64,000 nt of DNA from Solwaraspora sp. WMMD791 (GTDB taxonomy: Bacteria > Actinomycetota > Actinomycetes > Mycobacteriales > Micromonosporaceae), in contig NZ_CP120737.1 of assembly GCF_029581195.1 (NCBI RefSeq), positions 4,379,001 to 4,443,000 of the forward strand, written 5' to 3'. The notes under the pieces were generated by a model. It was not told where the DNA came from, did not search any database, and saw only the letters and a list, made by a program, of their open reading frames with translations. The position numbers and the translations under genes were made by a program. The stretch's first letter is position 1. Each line of letters starts with the position of its first letter. Shown one piece after another: positions 49,751 through 59,137 of this stretch.

Positions 49751-51268
49751 ATGCGTACCGTGACCGGGGCGAGTGAGCGGGTCGTCATCGTCGGTGCCGG
49801 ACTGGGTGGCCTGGCCTGCGCCCTGCATCTGGCCGGCGCCGGCCGGCAGGTCACCCTGCTGGAACGCGAGGCGGTGCCGGGCGGACGGGCCGGCCGTCGG
49901 GCGGTCGCCGGCTACGAGTTCGACACCGGGCCGACGGTGCTGACCATGCCGGAGCTGATCGCCGAGGCGCTCGCCGCCGTCGGCGAGGAGCTGACCGACT
50001 GGTTGGAGCTGACCCCGCTGGAGCCGGCGTACCGGGCCTACTACCCGGACGGGTCCACCCTGGACGTCATCACCGACACCGCCCGGATGGCCGCCGAGGT
50101 GTCCCGGGTCTGCGGGCCCCGGGAAGCCGACGGGTACCTGCGGTTCGTCGAGTACGCCCGCCGGCTCTGGCAGCTGGAGCGCGCCGACTTCATCGACCGT
50201 AACCTCGACAGCCCCCCGGACCTGCTCACCGGCAACCTGCTGCGGCTGCTCGCCGCCGGGGCGTTCCGCCGGATGCAGACCAAGATCGACCAGTTCTTCG
50301 CGGATCCCCGTACCCGGCGGATCTTCTCCTTCCAGGCAATGTACGCCGGCCTGGCGCCGCACGACGCGCTGGCCATCTACACCGTCATCGCCTACCTGGA
50401 CTCGGTCGCCGGGGTGTCGTTCCCGCGCGGCGGGATGCACGCGGTGCCCCGGGCCCTGGCCGGGGCGGCCGAGAAGCACGGCGTGCAGATCCGCTACGGC
50501 ACCACGGTGACCGAGGTCGAGACCTCCGCCGGCCGGGCCCGCGCGGTGCGGACCGCCGACGGCGAGCGGATCCCCGCCGACGTGGTGGTGCTCAACCCGG
50601 ACCTGCCGGTCGCCTACGCCGAACTGCTGCCGCCCAGCCGGCAGCGGCGGCTGCGCTACTCGCCCTCCTGCGTGGTGCTGCACATCGGCTCCCGGCAGGG
50701 CTACGACAAGATCGCCCACCACAACATCCACTTCGGTCGGCTCTGGAAGGGCACCTTCGACGAGGTGATCCACCGAGGTGAGCTGATGAGCGACCCGTCG
50801 CTGCTGGTCACCAACCCGAGTCGGACCGATCCCTCGGTGGCCCCGGTGGGTGGGCACACCTACTACGTCCTGGCGCCGGTGCCGAACCTGCAACGGGGTC
50901 GGCTCAACTGGCGCGGCGACCTGCCGCAGCGCTACGCCGACGAACTCGTCGCCACTTTGGAGGACCGCGGCTACCGGGGCTTCGCCGACGGCATCGAGGT
51001 CCGCGAGGTGGTGACCCCGGCGGACTGGGCCGACGCCGGCATGGCCGCCGGTACGCCGTTCGCCGCCGCGCACAGCCTGTTCCAGACCGGCCCGTTCCGC
51101 CCCGGTAACCTGCATCCCACACTGGAGAACGTGGTCTTCGTCGGCTCCGGGACCCAGCCGGGGGTCGGCGTACCGATGGTGCTGATCTCCGGCAAGCTGG
51201 CCGCCGGACGGGTGACCGGGGCCGCCGGTGGCCGGTCCCGCAGCCGCAGCAGCCTGGAGGGTGCCTGA
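49751..51268 (+). CDS. crtI: Phytoene desaturase
   Basis: A 505-residue FAD-dependent CrtI-type desaturase. VVIVGAGLGGLACALHLA is the dinucleotide-binding fold, and PGGRAGRR and FDTGPTVLTMPEL follow. YAGLAPHDALAIYTVIAYLD and FPRGGMHAVPRALAG are CrtI-typical. VVFVGSGTQPGVGVPMVLISGKLAA is the C-terminal FAD motif (quoted in part: GTQPGVGVPMVLISGK). It converts phytoene towards lycopene; the step count cannot be read. AAGGAGG lies 10 nt before the ATG. Its stop overlaps idi (TGATG). Confidence 0.95.
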   Translation: MRTVTGASERVVIVGAGLGGLACALHLAGAGRQVTLLEREAVPGGRAGRRAVAGYEFDTGPTVLTMPELIAEALAAVGEELTDWLELTPLEPAYRAYYPDGSTLDVITDTARMAAEVSRVCGPREADGYLRFVEYARRLWQLERADFIDRNLDSPPDLLTGNLLRLLAAGAFRRMQTKIDQFFADPRTRRIFSFQAMYAGLAPHDALAIYTVIAYLDSVAGVSFPRGGMHAVPRALAGAAEKHGVQIRYGTTVTEVETSAGRARAVRTADGERIPADVVVLNPDLPVAYAELLPPSRQRRLRYSPSCVVLHIGSRQGYDKIAHHNIHFGRLWKGTFDEVIHRGELMSDPSLLVTNPSRTDPSVAPVGGHTYYVLAPVPNLQRGRLNWRGDLPQRYADELVATLEDRGYRGFADGIEVREVVTPADWADAGMAAGTPFAAAHSLFQTGPFRPGNLHPTLENVVFVGSGTQPGVGVPMVLISGKLAAGRVTGAAGGRSRSRSSLEGA

Positions 51269-51852
51269 TGTCCGTCGCGTCCCGCGAGAGCCATCTGGTC
51301 GAGTTGGTGGATCCCGCCGGGCAGCCGGTCGGCGCGGCCACCGTCGCCGACGCCCACCAGCCACCGGGGCAGCTGCACCGGGCGTTCTCGGTGATCCTCG
51401 TCGACGACGGGGGCCGGCTGCTGCTGCAGCAGCGGGCCGCCGTGAAGACCCGGTTCCCGCTGCGCTGGGCCAACACCTGCTGCGGCCATCCGCTGCCCGG
51501 CGAGGACCTGTCGGTGGCGGCCAACCGCCGCCTCGGCGAGGAGGTCGGCGTGGGCCCGGTGGCGCTGACCGAGATCGGCGTGCACACCTACCAGGCCACC
51601 GACCCGGTCACCGGACGGACCGAGTACGAGTACGACCACGTACTGCTGGGCAGTCTCGACTCACGGACGCCGCTGCGGCCCGACCCGGCCGAGGTCGCCC
51701 AGCTGAGCTGGGTCGAGCCGGCGCGGCTGCGGGCCGGCCTGGTCGACGAGCCGGACCGGTACGCCCCGTGGCTCGCCGGGGTGGCCGATCAGTTGTTCGC
51801 TCTGGGGCAGCCGGACCACGGCGCGGCCGTGGAGCGGCCGGGTGAGCGATGA
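51268..51852 (+). CDS. idi: Isopentenyl-diphosphate delta-isomerase, type I
   Basis: A 194-residue Nudix-fold enzyme interconverting IPP and DMAPP, which feeds crtE. The active-site Cys is in NTCCGHP. LHRAFSVILVDDGGRLLLQQ, TRFPLRWAN and RLGEEVGVG are typical, with metal ligands in the YEYDHVLLG region. It overlaps crtI by one base and litR by 11 nt, so it is firmly inside the carotenoid operon. Confidence 0.96.
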   Translation: MSVASRESHLVELVDPAGQPVGAATVADAHQPPGQLHRAFSVILVDDGGRLLLQQRAAVKTRFPLRWANTCCGHPLPGEDLSVAANRRLGEEVGVGPVALTEIGVHTYQATDPVTGRTEYEYDHVLLGSLDSRTPLRPDPAEVAQLSWVEPARLRAGLVDEPDRYAPWLAGVADQLFALGQPDHGAAVERPGER

Positions 51853-52840
51853 CGCGCTGAGCGCGGGCAGCGTGGCACGCCGGCTCGGCGTGGCGGTGAC
51901 CACGCTGCGGACCTGGCATCAGCGGTACGGCCTCGGCCCGACCCGGCACGTCAAGGGTCACCACCGCCGGTACAGCGCGGACGACCTGGCCCGCCTCGAG
52001 GTGATGCGGCGGCTGACCGCGCAGGGCGTGGCACCGGCCGAAGCGGCCCGGTGGGCGCGCCGCGTCGGGTCGACCCTGGACCCGGACGGTGTCGCCGGCA
52101 CTGAGCCGGTCCCGTTCGACGTGATCGATCCGGGCCGGGCCGGCGGCGGCTTCACCATCGGCGTTCCAGGGGCCGGCCCAGCCGCCCGTGGCCTGGCCAG
52201 GGCGGCGGTACGGCTGGACAACCAGGCGATGCGCGACATCCTCGAACGGGCGCTGCACACCGACGGGGTCATCGCCACCTGGGACCGGGTGGTCCGCCCG
52301 GTGCTGGCCGGGGTCGGCGACCGGTACGCGGCGACCGCCGGCTTCGTCGAGGTGGAGCACCTGCTGTCCCGGTGTGTCTCCGAGGCGTTCGCCATGGTGA
52401 ACCGGCCCCGCCCTCGGGTCGCCGGCCGGCACTCCCACCACCCGGCCGGGCCGGGCGCGCTGCTGGCCTGCGCCGACGAGGAGCAGCACACGCTGCCGCT
52501 GGAGGCGCTGTCCGCCGCACTGGCCGAGGCCGGGGTGACCAGCCGGCTGCTCGGTGCCCGGGTTCCGCCGGCCGCGCTGGCCGCCGCGATCGACCGGACC
52601 GGACCGTCCGCTGTGGTGCTCTGGTCGCACACCTCGGCGACCGCCGATCCCGACCAGTTGCTGACGGCGCGGTCCGGACGGCACCGGCCGCTGCTGGTGC
52701 TGGCGGTCGGACCCGGCTGGTCGGTGCCGGACCTGCCGGCCGGCGTCGACCACTGCGCCGGACTGGCCGACGCGGTGACCCGGTGCCGTACGGCGGACGA
52801 GGCTGCCAGCCACCGGTACGGCGAACCCACCGTCGATTGA
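51842..52840 (+). CDS. litR: LitR/CarH-type MerR regulator with B12-binding domain
   Basis: A 332-residue regulator starting at GTG 51842 inside idi. The MerR helix-turn-helix spans about 8-50 (SVARRLGVAVTTLRTWHQRY). A helical cobalamin-capping domain follows at about 115-190, with Trp147 and Glu172-His173 (the W-x-EH pattern of CarH). A Rossmann-type B12 domain is at about 205-310, with His216 in A-D-E-E-Q-H-T-L. CarH/LitR proteins bind adenosylcobalamin in the dark and repress carotenoid genes until light releases it. Autoregulation with the whole operon is expected. Confidence 0.92.
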   Translation: MSDDALSAGSVARRLGVAVTTLRTWHQRYGLGPTRHVKGHHRRYSADDLARLEVMRRLTAQGVAPAEAARWARRVGSTLDPDGVAGTEPVPFDVIDPGRAGGGFTIGVPGAGPAARGLARAAVRLDNQAMRDILERALHTDGVIATWDRVVRPVLAGVGDRYAATAGFVEVEHLLSRCVSEAFAMVNRPRPRVAGRHSHHPAGPGALLACADEEQHTLPLEALSAALAEAGVTSRLLGARVPPAALAAAIDRTGPSAVVLWSHTSATADPDQLLTARSGRHRPLLVLAVGPGWSVPDLPAGVDHCAGLADAVTRCRTADEAASHRYGEPTVD

Positions 52841-52949
52841 CGCACGGCCGGACCGGAACAACCGGGACGGGAAGGGTCGATACGTACCTGTTGATCGACT
52901 AGCGTGTGGGTGCATTCGATCTCCGCCCACCCCCTCATTCGGAGTCGAC

Positions 52950-53843
52950 ATGGCGAAACGTGCCGTTTTCGCGGCAGGTCTGGCGGTGTTCGCGCTGCTG
53001 GTCGGCGGCGAGAGCCTCGTCGCGGTGCGCGCTGCCAGGCAGGCACCGCCGCAGTTGTCCGCCGTCGTCGGGCTCGGCCCGGCGCCCGAGGTCCGGCCCG
53101 ACGATGTCGTCGGCCGGTCGACCCCGGAGCCGACCGCTCCGGCGGCCGCGCCCGTCCCTTCGCCCGCTGCCGGCGACGATCCGGCGGGGCCGCCGCCGAC
53201 CGGTGGCGATCCGGCCGCCTCCCCACGCACCACCGTGGACCCGGGGCTGCTGCAACGCCGTACCGGCATCCGTCAGGTGGCGTTGACCTTCGACGACGGG
53301 CCACATCCGCAGTGGACACCGCTGATCCTGGACGAGTTGCGGGCCGCCGGGGTCAGGGCGATGTTCTGCGTGGTCGGCAGCCAGGTGCGGCGGTACCCGG
53401 CGCTGGTCACCCGGATCGTGCGGGAAGGTCACACCCTGTGCAACCACAGCTGGGACCACGATCTCGAGCTCGGCACGCGGCCGGCGGCCGAGATCCGGGC
53501 CGACCTGGTGCGGACCACCAAGGAGATCCACAAGGTGGTCCCGGGAGTGCCGGTCGCGCACTTCCGGCACCCGGGCGGGTTGTGGACCCCGGAGGCGGTG
53601 GCGGTCGCCGAGGAGCTCGGCCTCGCGGCGCTGGACTGGGACGTCGACCCGCAGGACTGGCGCAAGCCGACCCGGGACGAGATCGTCGCGCACGTCCGCG
53701 GCGAGGTCCGGCTCGGCTCGGTGCTGCTGCTGCACGACGGCGGTGGTGACCGGTCGGCCACCGTCGCGGCGCTGCCGGCCGTGATCAGCGACCTGAGGCA
53801 GCGGTACGGGATCACCCTGCTCGGTGCTAGCCTTTCCCCCTGA
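52950..53843 (+). CDS. Polysaccharide deacetylase (NodB family), secreted
   Basis: A 297-residue carbohydrate esterase family 4 enzyme. N-terminal signal/anchor (about 4-28), a Pro/Ala-rich linker to about 95, then the catalytic domain. TFDDGPHP at 113-120 provides the metal Asp and catalytic Asp, and NHSWDHD the metal histidines. FRHPGG and LDWDVDPQDW follow, and VLLLHDGGG holds the last motif. It removes N-acetyl groups from peptidoglycan or another glycan in the wall. ATG at 52950; monocistronic, followed by the tRNA cluster. Confidence 0.93.
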   Translation: MAKRAVFAAGLAVFALLVGGESLVAVRAARQAPPQLSAVVGLGPAPEVRPDDVVGRSTPEPTAPAAAPVPSPAAGDDPAGPPPTGGDPAASPRTTVDPGLLQRRTGIRQVALTFDDGPHPQWTPLILDELRAAGVRAMFCVVGSQVRRYPALVTRIVREGHTLCNHSWDHDLELGTRPAAEIRADLVRTTKEIHKVVPGVPVAHFRHPGGLWTPEAVAVAEELGLAALDWDVDPQDWRKPTRDEIVAHVRGEVRLGSVLLLHDGGGDRSATVAALPAVISDLRQRYGITLLGASLSP

Positions 53844-53967
53844 TCCGTCCGGTTCGCCGATCTGGTTTGGTCCGGGGCATACTCGTCACGTATGCTTTCG
53901 CAAGCTTCCGGCGGGGCCGGATGGGAGCACTACCGTCAGAGTCGTGATGTGCGATGATGACGGGGCC

Positions 53968-54040
53968 GCCCTCATCGTCTAGCGGCCCAGGACGCCGCCC
54001 TTTCAAGGCGGTAGCACGGGTTCGAATCCCGTTGGGGGCA
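53968..54040 (+). tRNA. tRNA-Glu (anticodon TTC)
   Basis: Seven-bp acceptor stem (GCCCTCA with TGGGGGC, one G-T wobble), anticodon loop CTTTCAA with TTC, T-arm ACGGG-TTCGAAT-CCCGT. CCA is encoded at 54041-54043. Confidence 0.97.
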
Positions 54041-54074
54041 CCACCGGCCGACCGACCGGCCGGAGCAACACCGA

Positions 54075-54148
54075 GGTCCTGTGGAGCAGTCGGAGTGCTC
54101 GCCGCCCTGTCAAGGCGGAGGTCGCGGGTTCAAGTCCCGTCAGGACCG
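54075..54148 (+). tRNA. tRNA-Asp (anticodon GTC)
   Basis: Acceptor GGTCCTG with CAGGACC, anticodon loop CTGTCAA with GTC, T-loop TTCAAGT. Discriminator G; CCA not encoded. Confidence 0.97.
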
Positions 54149-54255
54149 CGCAACGATGATCGCCGTGCGGCACGCTTCGCGCGGCGATTCGTCTTCGGTG
54201 CCGTCCACCCGCCCGGTGATCACTTGTCCGGGCAGGTATGATGGCCCGGACACCT

Positions 54256-54329
54256 GGCCAGGTAGCTCAGTTGGTACGAGCGTCCGACTGAAAATCGGAA
54301 GGTCGGCGGTTCGACCCCGCCCCTGGCCA
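54256..54329 (+). tRNA. tRNA-Phe (anticodon GAA)
   Basis: Acceptor GGCCAGG with CCTGGCC, anticodon stem TCCGA/TCGGA with loop CTGAAAA (GAA), T-loop TTCGACC. Discriminator A; CCA not encoded. The 107-nt gap from tRNA-Asp holds no gene. Confidence 0.97.
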
Positions 54330-54351
54330 CAGAGCCTCTCGCCGGGCTTAC

Positions 54352-54386
54352 GAAGCGCCCAATCGCCTCCTGCGGTTGGGCGCTTC
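54352..54386 (+). terminator. Terminator after the tRNA cluster
   Basis: Fifteen-bp stem starting GAAGCGCCCAATCGC (54352-54366) with its complement at 54372-54386 (one G-T pair) and a 5-nt loop, followed by GCTTT. Confidence 0.85.
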
Positions 54387-54510
54387 GCTTTCCGCCGCAC
54401 CGGCGGGGGCATTCCGCCGAGCCGGCGTGAACTTTCCACCGAACCGGCGTGAACCGGACGGACCGCGTACCCGCGCTTGACAATCCGCGACGGGCCGTGA
54501 GACTGCCGGC

Positions 54511-54930
54511 ATGGCCGAACACGATGGCGCCGACAGGCCGGCGGCGTCCGACCACCCGGCGACGCCGCCACGCCGGGTGCGGGTCGTGCTGGGCGAGGTG
54601 AGCCGACGCGGTGACGCCGACCGGCTCCGTACCGACCTGACCGAGCAGAACCAGGTCGGCGAGGCTCTGGTCCGTGGCCTGGTCCGGGCCCAGTTGGCGC
54701 TGGCGGTGCGGTTGTCGGCCGTGGTGGCGATCGCCCTGGGCGCGTTGCCGCTGCTGTTCTCGCTGGCCCCCGCGTTCGGCGGGTTGAAGGTCGCCGGGGT
54801 CAACCTGGCCTGGCTGCTGCTCGGGGTGGCGGCGTTCCCGTTCCTGGTCGCCGTCGGACTCGCCTACGTCCACCTCGCCGAACGCAACGAGCAGGACTTC
54901 GTCGCCCTGGTGCGGCGGCCGGAGCGCTGA
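54511..54930 (+). CDS. Small membrane protein, partner of the downstream symporter
   Basis: A 139-residue protein with a hydrophilic N-terminal half (Arg/Asp/Glu-rich, about 1-60) and two helices at about 65-88 and 97-120, then a short basic tail. This size and placement, 9 nt before a cation/acetate-type symporter, corresponds to the DUF485-like companion genes found with actP. Its exact family membership is inferred from context. Function unproven; assumed to modulate the transporter. Confidence 0.78.
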   Translation: MAEHDGADRPAASDHPATPPRRVRVVLGEVSRRGDADRLRTDLTEQNQVGEALVRGLVRAQLALAVRLSAVVAIALGALPLLFSLAPAFGGLKVAGVNLAWLLLGVAAFPFLVAVGLAYVHLAERNEQDFVALVRRPER

Positions 54931-54939
54931 GCCGACCCG

Positions 54940-56583
54940 ATGACCAATCCGTACGTGGTACCGGCGCTCGTGGTGGTCACCCTGGTGACCGTCGCGATCG
55001 GCTTCTACGGGCTGAAGCTGGCCCGGACGACGTCGGACTTCCTGGTCGCCTCCCGGACCGTCAGTCCGGCCTGGAACGCCGCGGCGATCAGCGGCGAGTA
55101 CCTGTCGGCGGCGTCGTTCCTCGGCATCGCCGGACTGATTCTCAAGTACGGCGTGGACGTGCTCTGGTACCCGGTCGGCTTCGCCGCCGGTTACCTGGCC
55201 CTGCTGCTGTTCGTGGCGGCCCCGCTGCGCCGCTCCGGCGCCTTCACTCTGCCGGACTTCTGTGAGATCCGTCTCGGCTCGCGGCAGCTGCGCCGGCTGG
55301 CCACCGCTTTCGTGATCTTCATCGGCTGGTTCTACCTGCTGCCCCAGCTGCAGGGCGCCGGGCTCACCCTGGCCACGGTCACCGGGGCGCCGTACCCGCT
55401 CGGTGCCCTGCTGGTCGGCGGCGTGGTGACCGCCAACGTGGCGCTCGGCGGGATGCGGGCGGTCACTTTCGTCCAGGCGTTCCAGTACTGGTTGAAGCTG
55501 ACCGCGCTCGCCGTACCGGCGATCTTCCTCGCGCTGCAGTGGCAGGCCGACGGCCGGCCGCCGGTCAGCCCGCCGCAGGGGGCGACCTTCATCGAGGCGA
55601 CCACCGTCGTCGTCGAACGGGCAGCCACCCTGACCTTCCGGGACGGGCGCACCGAACAGGTCGACGCCGGCACCGCCCTGGCCTTCGACGCCGGTGACCC
55701 GGTGCCCGAGGTCTCCGGCGTCGACGTCGACCGGGGACTGGCCTGGCTGCTGCCGGGCGACCCGGAACGCAGCGACCAGGGATTGTTCGCCACCTACTCG
55801 CTGATCCTGGCGACCTTCCTGGGCACCATGGGGCTGCCGCACGTACTGGTGCGGTTCTACACCAACCCCGACGGTGCCGCCGCCCGCCGCACCACCTTGG
55901 TGGTGCTCGCCCTGGTCGGCCTCTTCTATCTGTTCCCCACCCTGTACGGCGTGCTCGGTCGGGTGTACACCCCGCAACTGCTGATGACCGGCCGGTCGGA
56001 CGCCGTGGTCGTGCTGCTGCCGGAGGCCGCGCTCGGCGGTGGCCTGCTCGGCCAGTTGCTCGCCGCGCTGGTCGCCGCCGGTGCCTTCGCGGCCTTCCTG
56101 TCGACCTCGTCCGGGTTGCTGACCAGCGTGGCCGGTGCCGTCTCCACCGACGTGCTGCGCCGCCCCTCGGTACGGGGCTTCCGGCTGGCCACCCTGGTCT
56201 CCGGTGCGGTCCCGGTGGTGCTGGCGTTGAACGTCTCCGGCCTCGACGTGTCACAGGTGGTCGGGTTGGCGTTCGCGGTGGCGGCGTCGAGTTTCTGCCC
56301 ACTGCTGGTGCTGGGCATCTGGTGGCGCGGGCTGACCGACGCCGGGGCCGCCGCCGGCATCATCGCCGGTGGCGGGGCCGCCATCGGGGCGGTGCTGTGG
56401 ACGATGCTGGGGCCGGCGTTGACCGGCTGGCCGGCGGTCCTCGTCGCCCAGCCGGCCGCCTGGACCGTGCCGCTGGCGTTCGCGGTGATGGTGCTGGTGT
56501 CACTGGTCAGCCGCCGGCGGCTGCCCGGCAACGTGAATTCCGTCATGCTGCGCCTGCATGCTCCGGAGAGCCTGCGCAGTTGA
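54940..56583 (+). CDS. Sodium/solute symporter family (acetate permease-like)
   Basis: A 547-residue SSS-family transporter with about 13 helices. Helix-1 region FYGLKLARTTSDFLVASRTV, then NAAAISGEYLSAASFLGIAG are typical of ActP-like members. A long periplasm-side insert of about 65 residues (207-272) is inserted in the middle. MGLPHVLVRFYTNPDG and FLSTSSGLLTSVAGAVSTD are further markers. It likely imports a short carboxylate with Na+ or H+. Operon with the 54511 gene. Confidence 0.92.
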   Translation: MTNPYVVPALVVVTLVTVAIGFYGLKLARTTSDFLVASRTVSPAWNAAAISGEYLSAASFLGIAGLILKYGVDVLWYPVGFAAGYLALLLFVAAPLRRSGAFTLPDFCEIRLGSRQLRRLATAFVIFIGWFYLLPQLQGAGLTLATVTGAPYPLGALLVGGVVTANVALGGMRAVTFVQAFQYWLKLTALAVPAIFLALQWQADGRPPVSPPQGATFIEATTVVVERAATLTFRDGRTEQVDAGTALAFDAGDPVPEVSGVDVDRGLAWLLPGDPERSDQGLFATYSLILATFLGTMGLPHVLVRFYTNPDGAAARRTTLVVLALVGLFYLFPTLYGVLGRVYTPQLLMTGRSDAVVVLLPEAALGGGLLGQLLAALVAAGAFAAFLSTSSGLLTSVAGAVSTDVLRRPSVRGFRLATLVSGAVPVVLALNVSGLDVSQVVGLAFAVAASSFCPLLVLGIWWRGLTDAGAAAGIIAGGGAAIGAVLWTMLGPALTGWPAVLVAQPAAWTVPLAFAVMVLVSLVSRRRLPGNVNSVMLRLHAPESLRS

Positions 56584-56662
56584 CCATCTCGTGCCTGGGT
56601 ACGAGCTCCGGTTCGTCCCTGAGCGGGTGTGCCGACCGGTGCCCAGTGGTTACCGTCGCGTC

Positions 56663-57448
56663 ATGACCGACGCGCAGCAGTCAGCCTTCCCGGCACCCGG
56701 CCCGCAGGCGTTGGCCCTGCGTGGGCTCGCCAAACGGTTCGACCACAAGGTCGCGGTGGCCGGTGTCCACCTGGACGTGCCGGTCGGCTCGTTCTACGGC
56801 CTGCTCGGCCCGAACGGGGCCGGCAAGACGACCACCCTGTCGATGGCCGTCGGTCTGCTGCGCCCGGACGCCGGCAGCGCACACATCCTCGGCCACGACG
56901 TCTGGGCCGACCCGGTGCAGGCCAAGCAGATGCTCGGCGTACTGCCGGACGGGATGCGGCTGTTCGACCGGCTCACCGGTGCCGAACTGCTCGCCTACCA
57001 GGGCCTGTTGCGCGGCATGGACCCTGCCGTGGTCGACCAGCGGGCCCGCGAACTCCTCGACGTGCTCGCCCTCGACGGCGCCGGACGGACCCTGGTGGTG
57101 GACTACTCGGCCGGGATGAAGAAGAAGATCGGTTTGGCCTGCGCGCTGCTGCACGGGCCACGCCTGCTCGTCCTCGACGAGCCGTTCGAGGCGGTCGACC
57201 CGGTGTCGGCGGCGCTGATCCGCGACATCCTGCAGCGCTACGTCACCGGCGGCGGCACGGTGATCTTCTCCAGCCATGTGATGGACGTCGTCGAGCGGCT
57301 CTGCAGCGACGTCGCGATCCTCGCCGACGGGGTGATCAAACGGGTCGGCACCCTCGAACAGGTGCGGGCCGGCCGGTCCTTGGAGGACGTGTTCGTCGAG
57401 GTCGTCGGCGGCCGTACGGCCACCGGCGAGGAGCTGTCATGGCTGTGA
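56663..57448 (+). CDS. ABC transporter ATP-binding protein
   Basis: A 261-residue ATPase. Walker A is GPNGAGKTT at about 50-58; the Q-loop region is LGVLPDGMRLFD (no classical Gln); the signature DYSAGMKKKIGLA replaces LSGGQ; Walker B is LLVLDEPFEAVD with the switch His in SSHVMDVVERL. The signature YSAGMKKK is the form found in exporters of the antibiotic/lipid (CcmA) type. ATG at 56663. Overlaps the permease gene by 10 nt. Confidence 0.94.
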   Translation: MTDAQQSAFPAPGPQALALRGLAKRFDHKVAVAGVHLDVPVGSFYGLLGPNGAGKTTTLSMAVGLLRPDAGSAHILGHDVWADPVQAKQMLGVLPDGMRLFDRLTGAELLAYQGLLRGMDPAVVDQRARELLDVLALDGAGRTLVVDYSAGMKKKIGLACALLHGPRLLVLDEPFEAVDPVSAALIRDILQRYVTGGGTVIFSSHVMDVVERLCSDVAILADGVIKRVGTLEQVRAGRSLEDVFVEVVGGRTATGEELSWL

Positions 57449-59133
57449 TCGCCCCGACCGGAGGCACCGGCACCGCCGCACCCCGGCCGGTCCGCCCCCG
57501 GCACTTCATCCGGCTCAAGCTGCGGGTGATGGGCAACAACCTGCGCGGCCAGGGCTGGCGGGTCGGCCTGTTCATCGGCGGCCTGCTCGCCGGGCTGTGG
57601 TTCGCCGGCACCGCCTTCCTCATGCTTGCCGCGCCGGGCTTCGCCGACAACCCGCAGGGGATGCTGCTCACCACCGGATTCGGCGGGGCCCTGCTGGTGC
57701 TCGGCTGGCTGCTGCTGCCCCTGGTCTTCTTCGGCGTCGACGAGACCCTCGACCCCGCCCGGTTCGCGCTGCTGCCGCTGCGCCGTCGCACCCTGGTCAC
57801 CGGCCTGCTGGCGGCGGCCCTGATCGGCACCCCGACGATCGCCACCGGGCTGGCGACCCTCGGCATGGTGGTCAGCGCGCTGCTGCTCGGCGGGGCGCTG
57901 GCCGGACTGGTCCAGCTGATCGGCGTCGCCGCCGGCCTGCTGATCTGCGTGACCGGCAGCCGGGCGATCACCAGCGCCTTCGCCGGGATGCTGCGCTCCC
58001 GGAAGGTCCGCGACCTGGCGGCCGTCCTGCTGGCGGTGCTGGCCGCGCTGCTCGGCCCGCTACAGCTGCTGGTGATCGGCGGTCTGGGCAATGCCGACTG
58101 GGACCGGCTGGCCGAGGTCGCCAGGATCGTCGGCTGGACCCCGTTGGCCGCCCCGTACACGGTCGGATTCGACGTGGTGGAGGGCCGGGCATGGGCCGTA
58201 CCGGTGAAGTTGCTCATCACGGCGGCGACCATGGCCGCGCTGCTGGCCTGGTGGTCGCGGTCGCTCGAATCGGCCATGGTCGGCACCGCCAACGCCGGCC
58301 CGACGAAGACCGCCGCCGGCGAGCCGGGCGCACCGGTGGCGCAACTGTTCCCCCGCCTGCTCGGCCGGCTCCCCCGCGACCGGTACGGCGCCCTGGTCGC
58401 CCGCGAGGTGCGCTACTGGTGGCGGGACATGCGTCGACGGGCCAACCTGATCACGGTGGCCGTGGTCGGTGTCTTCGTGCCGGTGCTGGTCAACGTCGGC
58501 GGTTTCAGCTTCGGTGGTGGCCCGACCGACGAGATACGCATGTCGGCGTCGGCCGTCTCGGTCAGTCTCTCGATGCTGTTCGTCGGCGCGCTGGCCTCGG
58601 TCACCCTGGCCAACCAGTTCGGCTTCGACGGCAGCGCGTACGCCGCGAACGTGATCGCCGGCGTACCGGGTCGGCTGGAGCTGCGGGCCCGGGTGGTCGC
58701 CTTCTCGATCTACATCGTGCCGATGCTCGTCGTCATCTCCGCCGGACTCGGGTTGTTCCTTCAGGAACCGGGCTGGATCCCGGTCGCCGCCGGGACACTG
58801 TTCGCCGCCTACGGCGCCGGCCTGGCGGTGAACCTGGTCATCTCGGTGATCGGTGCCTACTCGCTGCCGGAGACGTCGAACCCGTTCGCGTTGAACAGCG
58901 GGGCCGGGATGGCCAAGAGTCTGCTGGCGTTCGTGGCGATGATCGCGTCGGCGGCGGCCGCCGTGCCGATGGTGGTGGCCACCGCGCTGCTCGGCGACGT
59001 CTGGCAGTGGATCGCGCTGCCGGTCGGCGTCGGGTACGGGTTCGGCGCGGTGCTGCTGGGCCTGTACATCACCGGCGACCTGCTCGACCGACGGATGCCG
59101 GAGCTGTTGGCGACGGTGGCGCCCCGGCGATGA
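57439..59133 (+). CDS. ABC transporter permease
   Basis: A 564-residue integral membrane protein with 12 or more predicted helices in two halves, separated by a cytoplasmic part containing REVRYWWRDMRRRANL. Motifs LVFFGVDETLDPARFALLPL and MLFVGALASVTLANQFGFDG are typical of the large ABC-2-type permeases of actinomycetes. Start ATG at 57439 inside the ATPase gene; upstream in-frame sequence is shadow. Together with the ATPase forms a probable exporter of unknown substrate. Confidence 0.9.
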   Translation: MAVIAPTGGTGTAAPRPVRPRHFIRLKLRVMGNNLRGQGWRVGLFIGGLLAGLWFAGTAFLMLAAPGFADNPQGMLLTTGFGGALLVLGWLLLPLVFFGVDETLDPARFALLPLRRRTLVTGLLAAALIGTPTIATGLATLGMVVSALLLGGALAGLVQLIGVAAGLLICVTGSRAITSAFAGMLRSRKVRDLAAVLLAVLAALLGPLQLLVIGGLGNADWDRLAEVARIVGWTPLAAPYTVGFDVVEGRAWAVPVKLLITAATMAALLAWWSRSLESAMVGTANAGPTKTAAGEPGAPVAQLFPRLLGRLPRDRYGALVAREVRYWWRDMRRRANLITVAVVGVFVPVLVNVGGFSFGGGPTDEIRMSASAVSVSLSMLFVGALASVTLANQFGFDGSAYAANVIAGVPGRLELRARVVAFSIYIVPMLVVISAGLGLFLQEPGWIPVAAGTLFAAYGAGLAVNLVISVIGAYSLPETSNPFALNSGAGMAKSLLAFVAMIASAAAAVPMVVATALLGDVWQWIALPVGVGYGFGAVLLGLYITGDLLDRRMPELLATVAPRR

Positions 59134-59137
59134 TCCA

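Noticed and set aside
53968-54386. tRNA cluster as an integration site of a mobile element
   Set aside because: No integrase or partial tRNA repeat is seen on either side.
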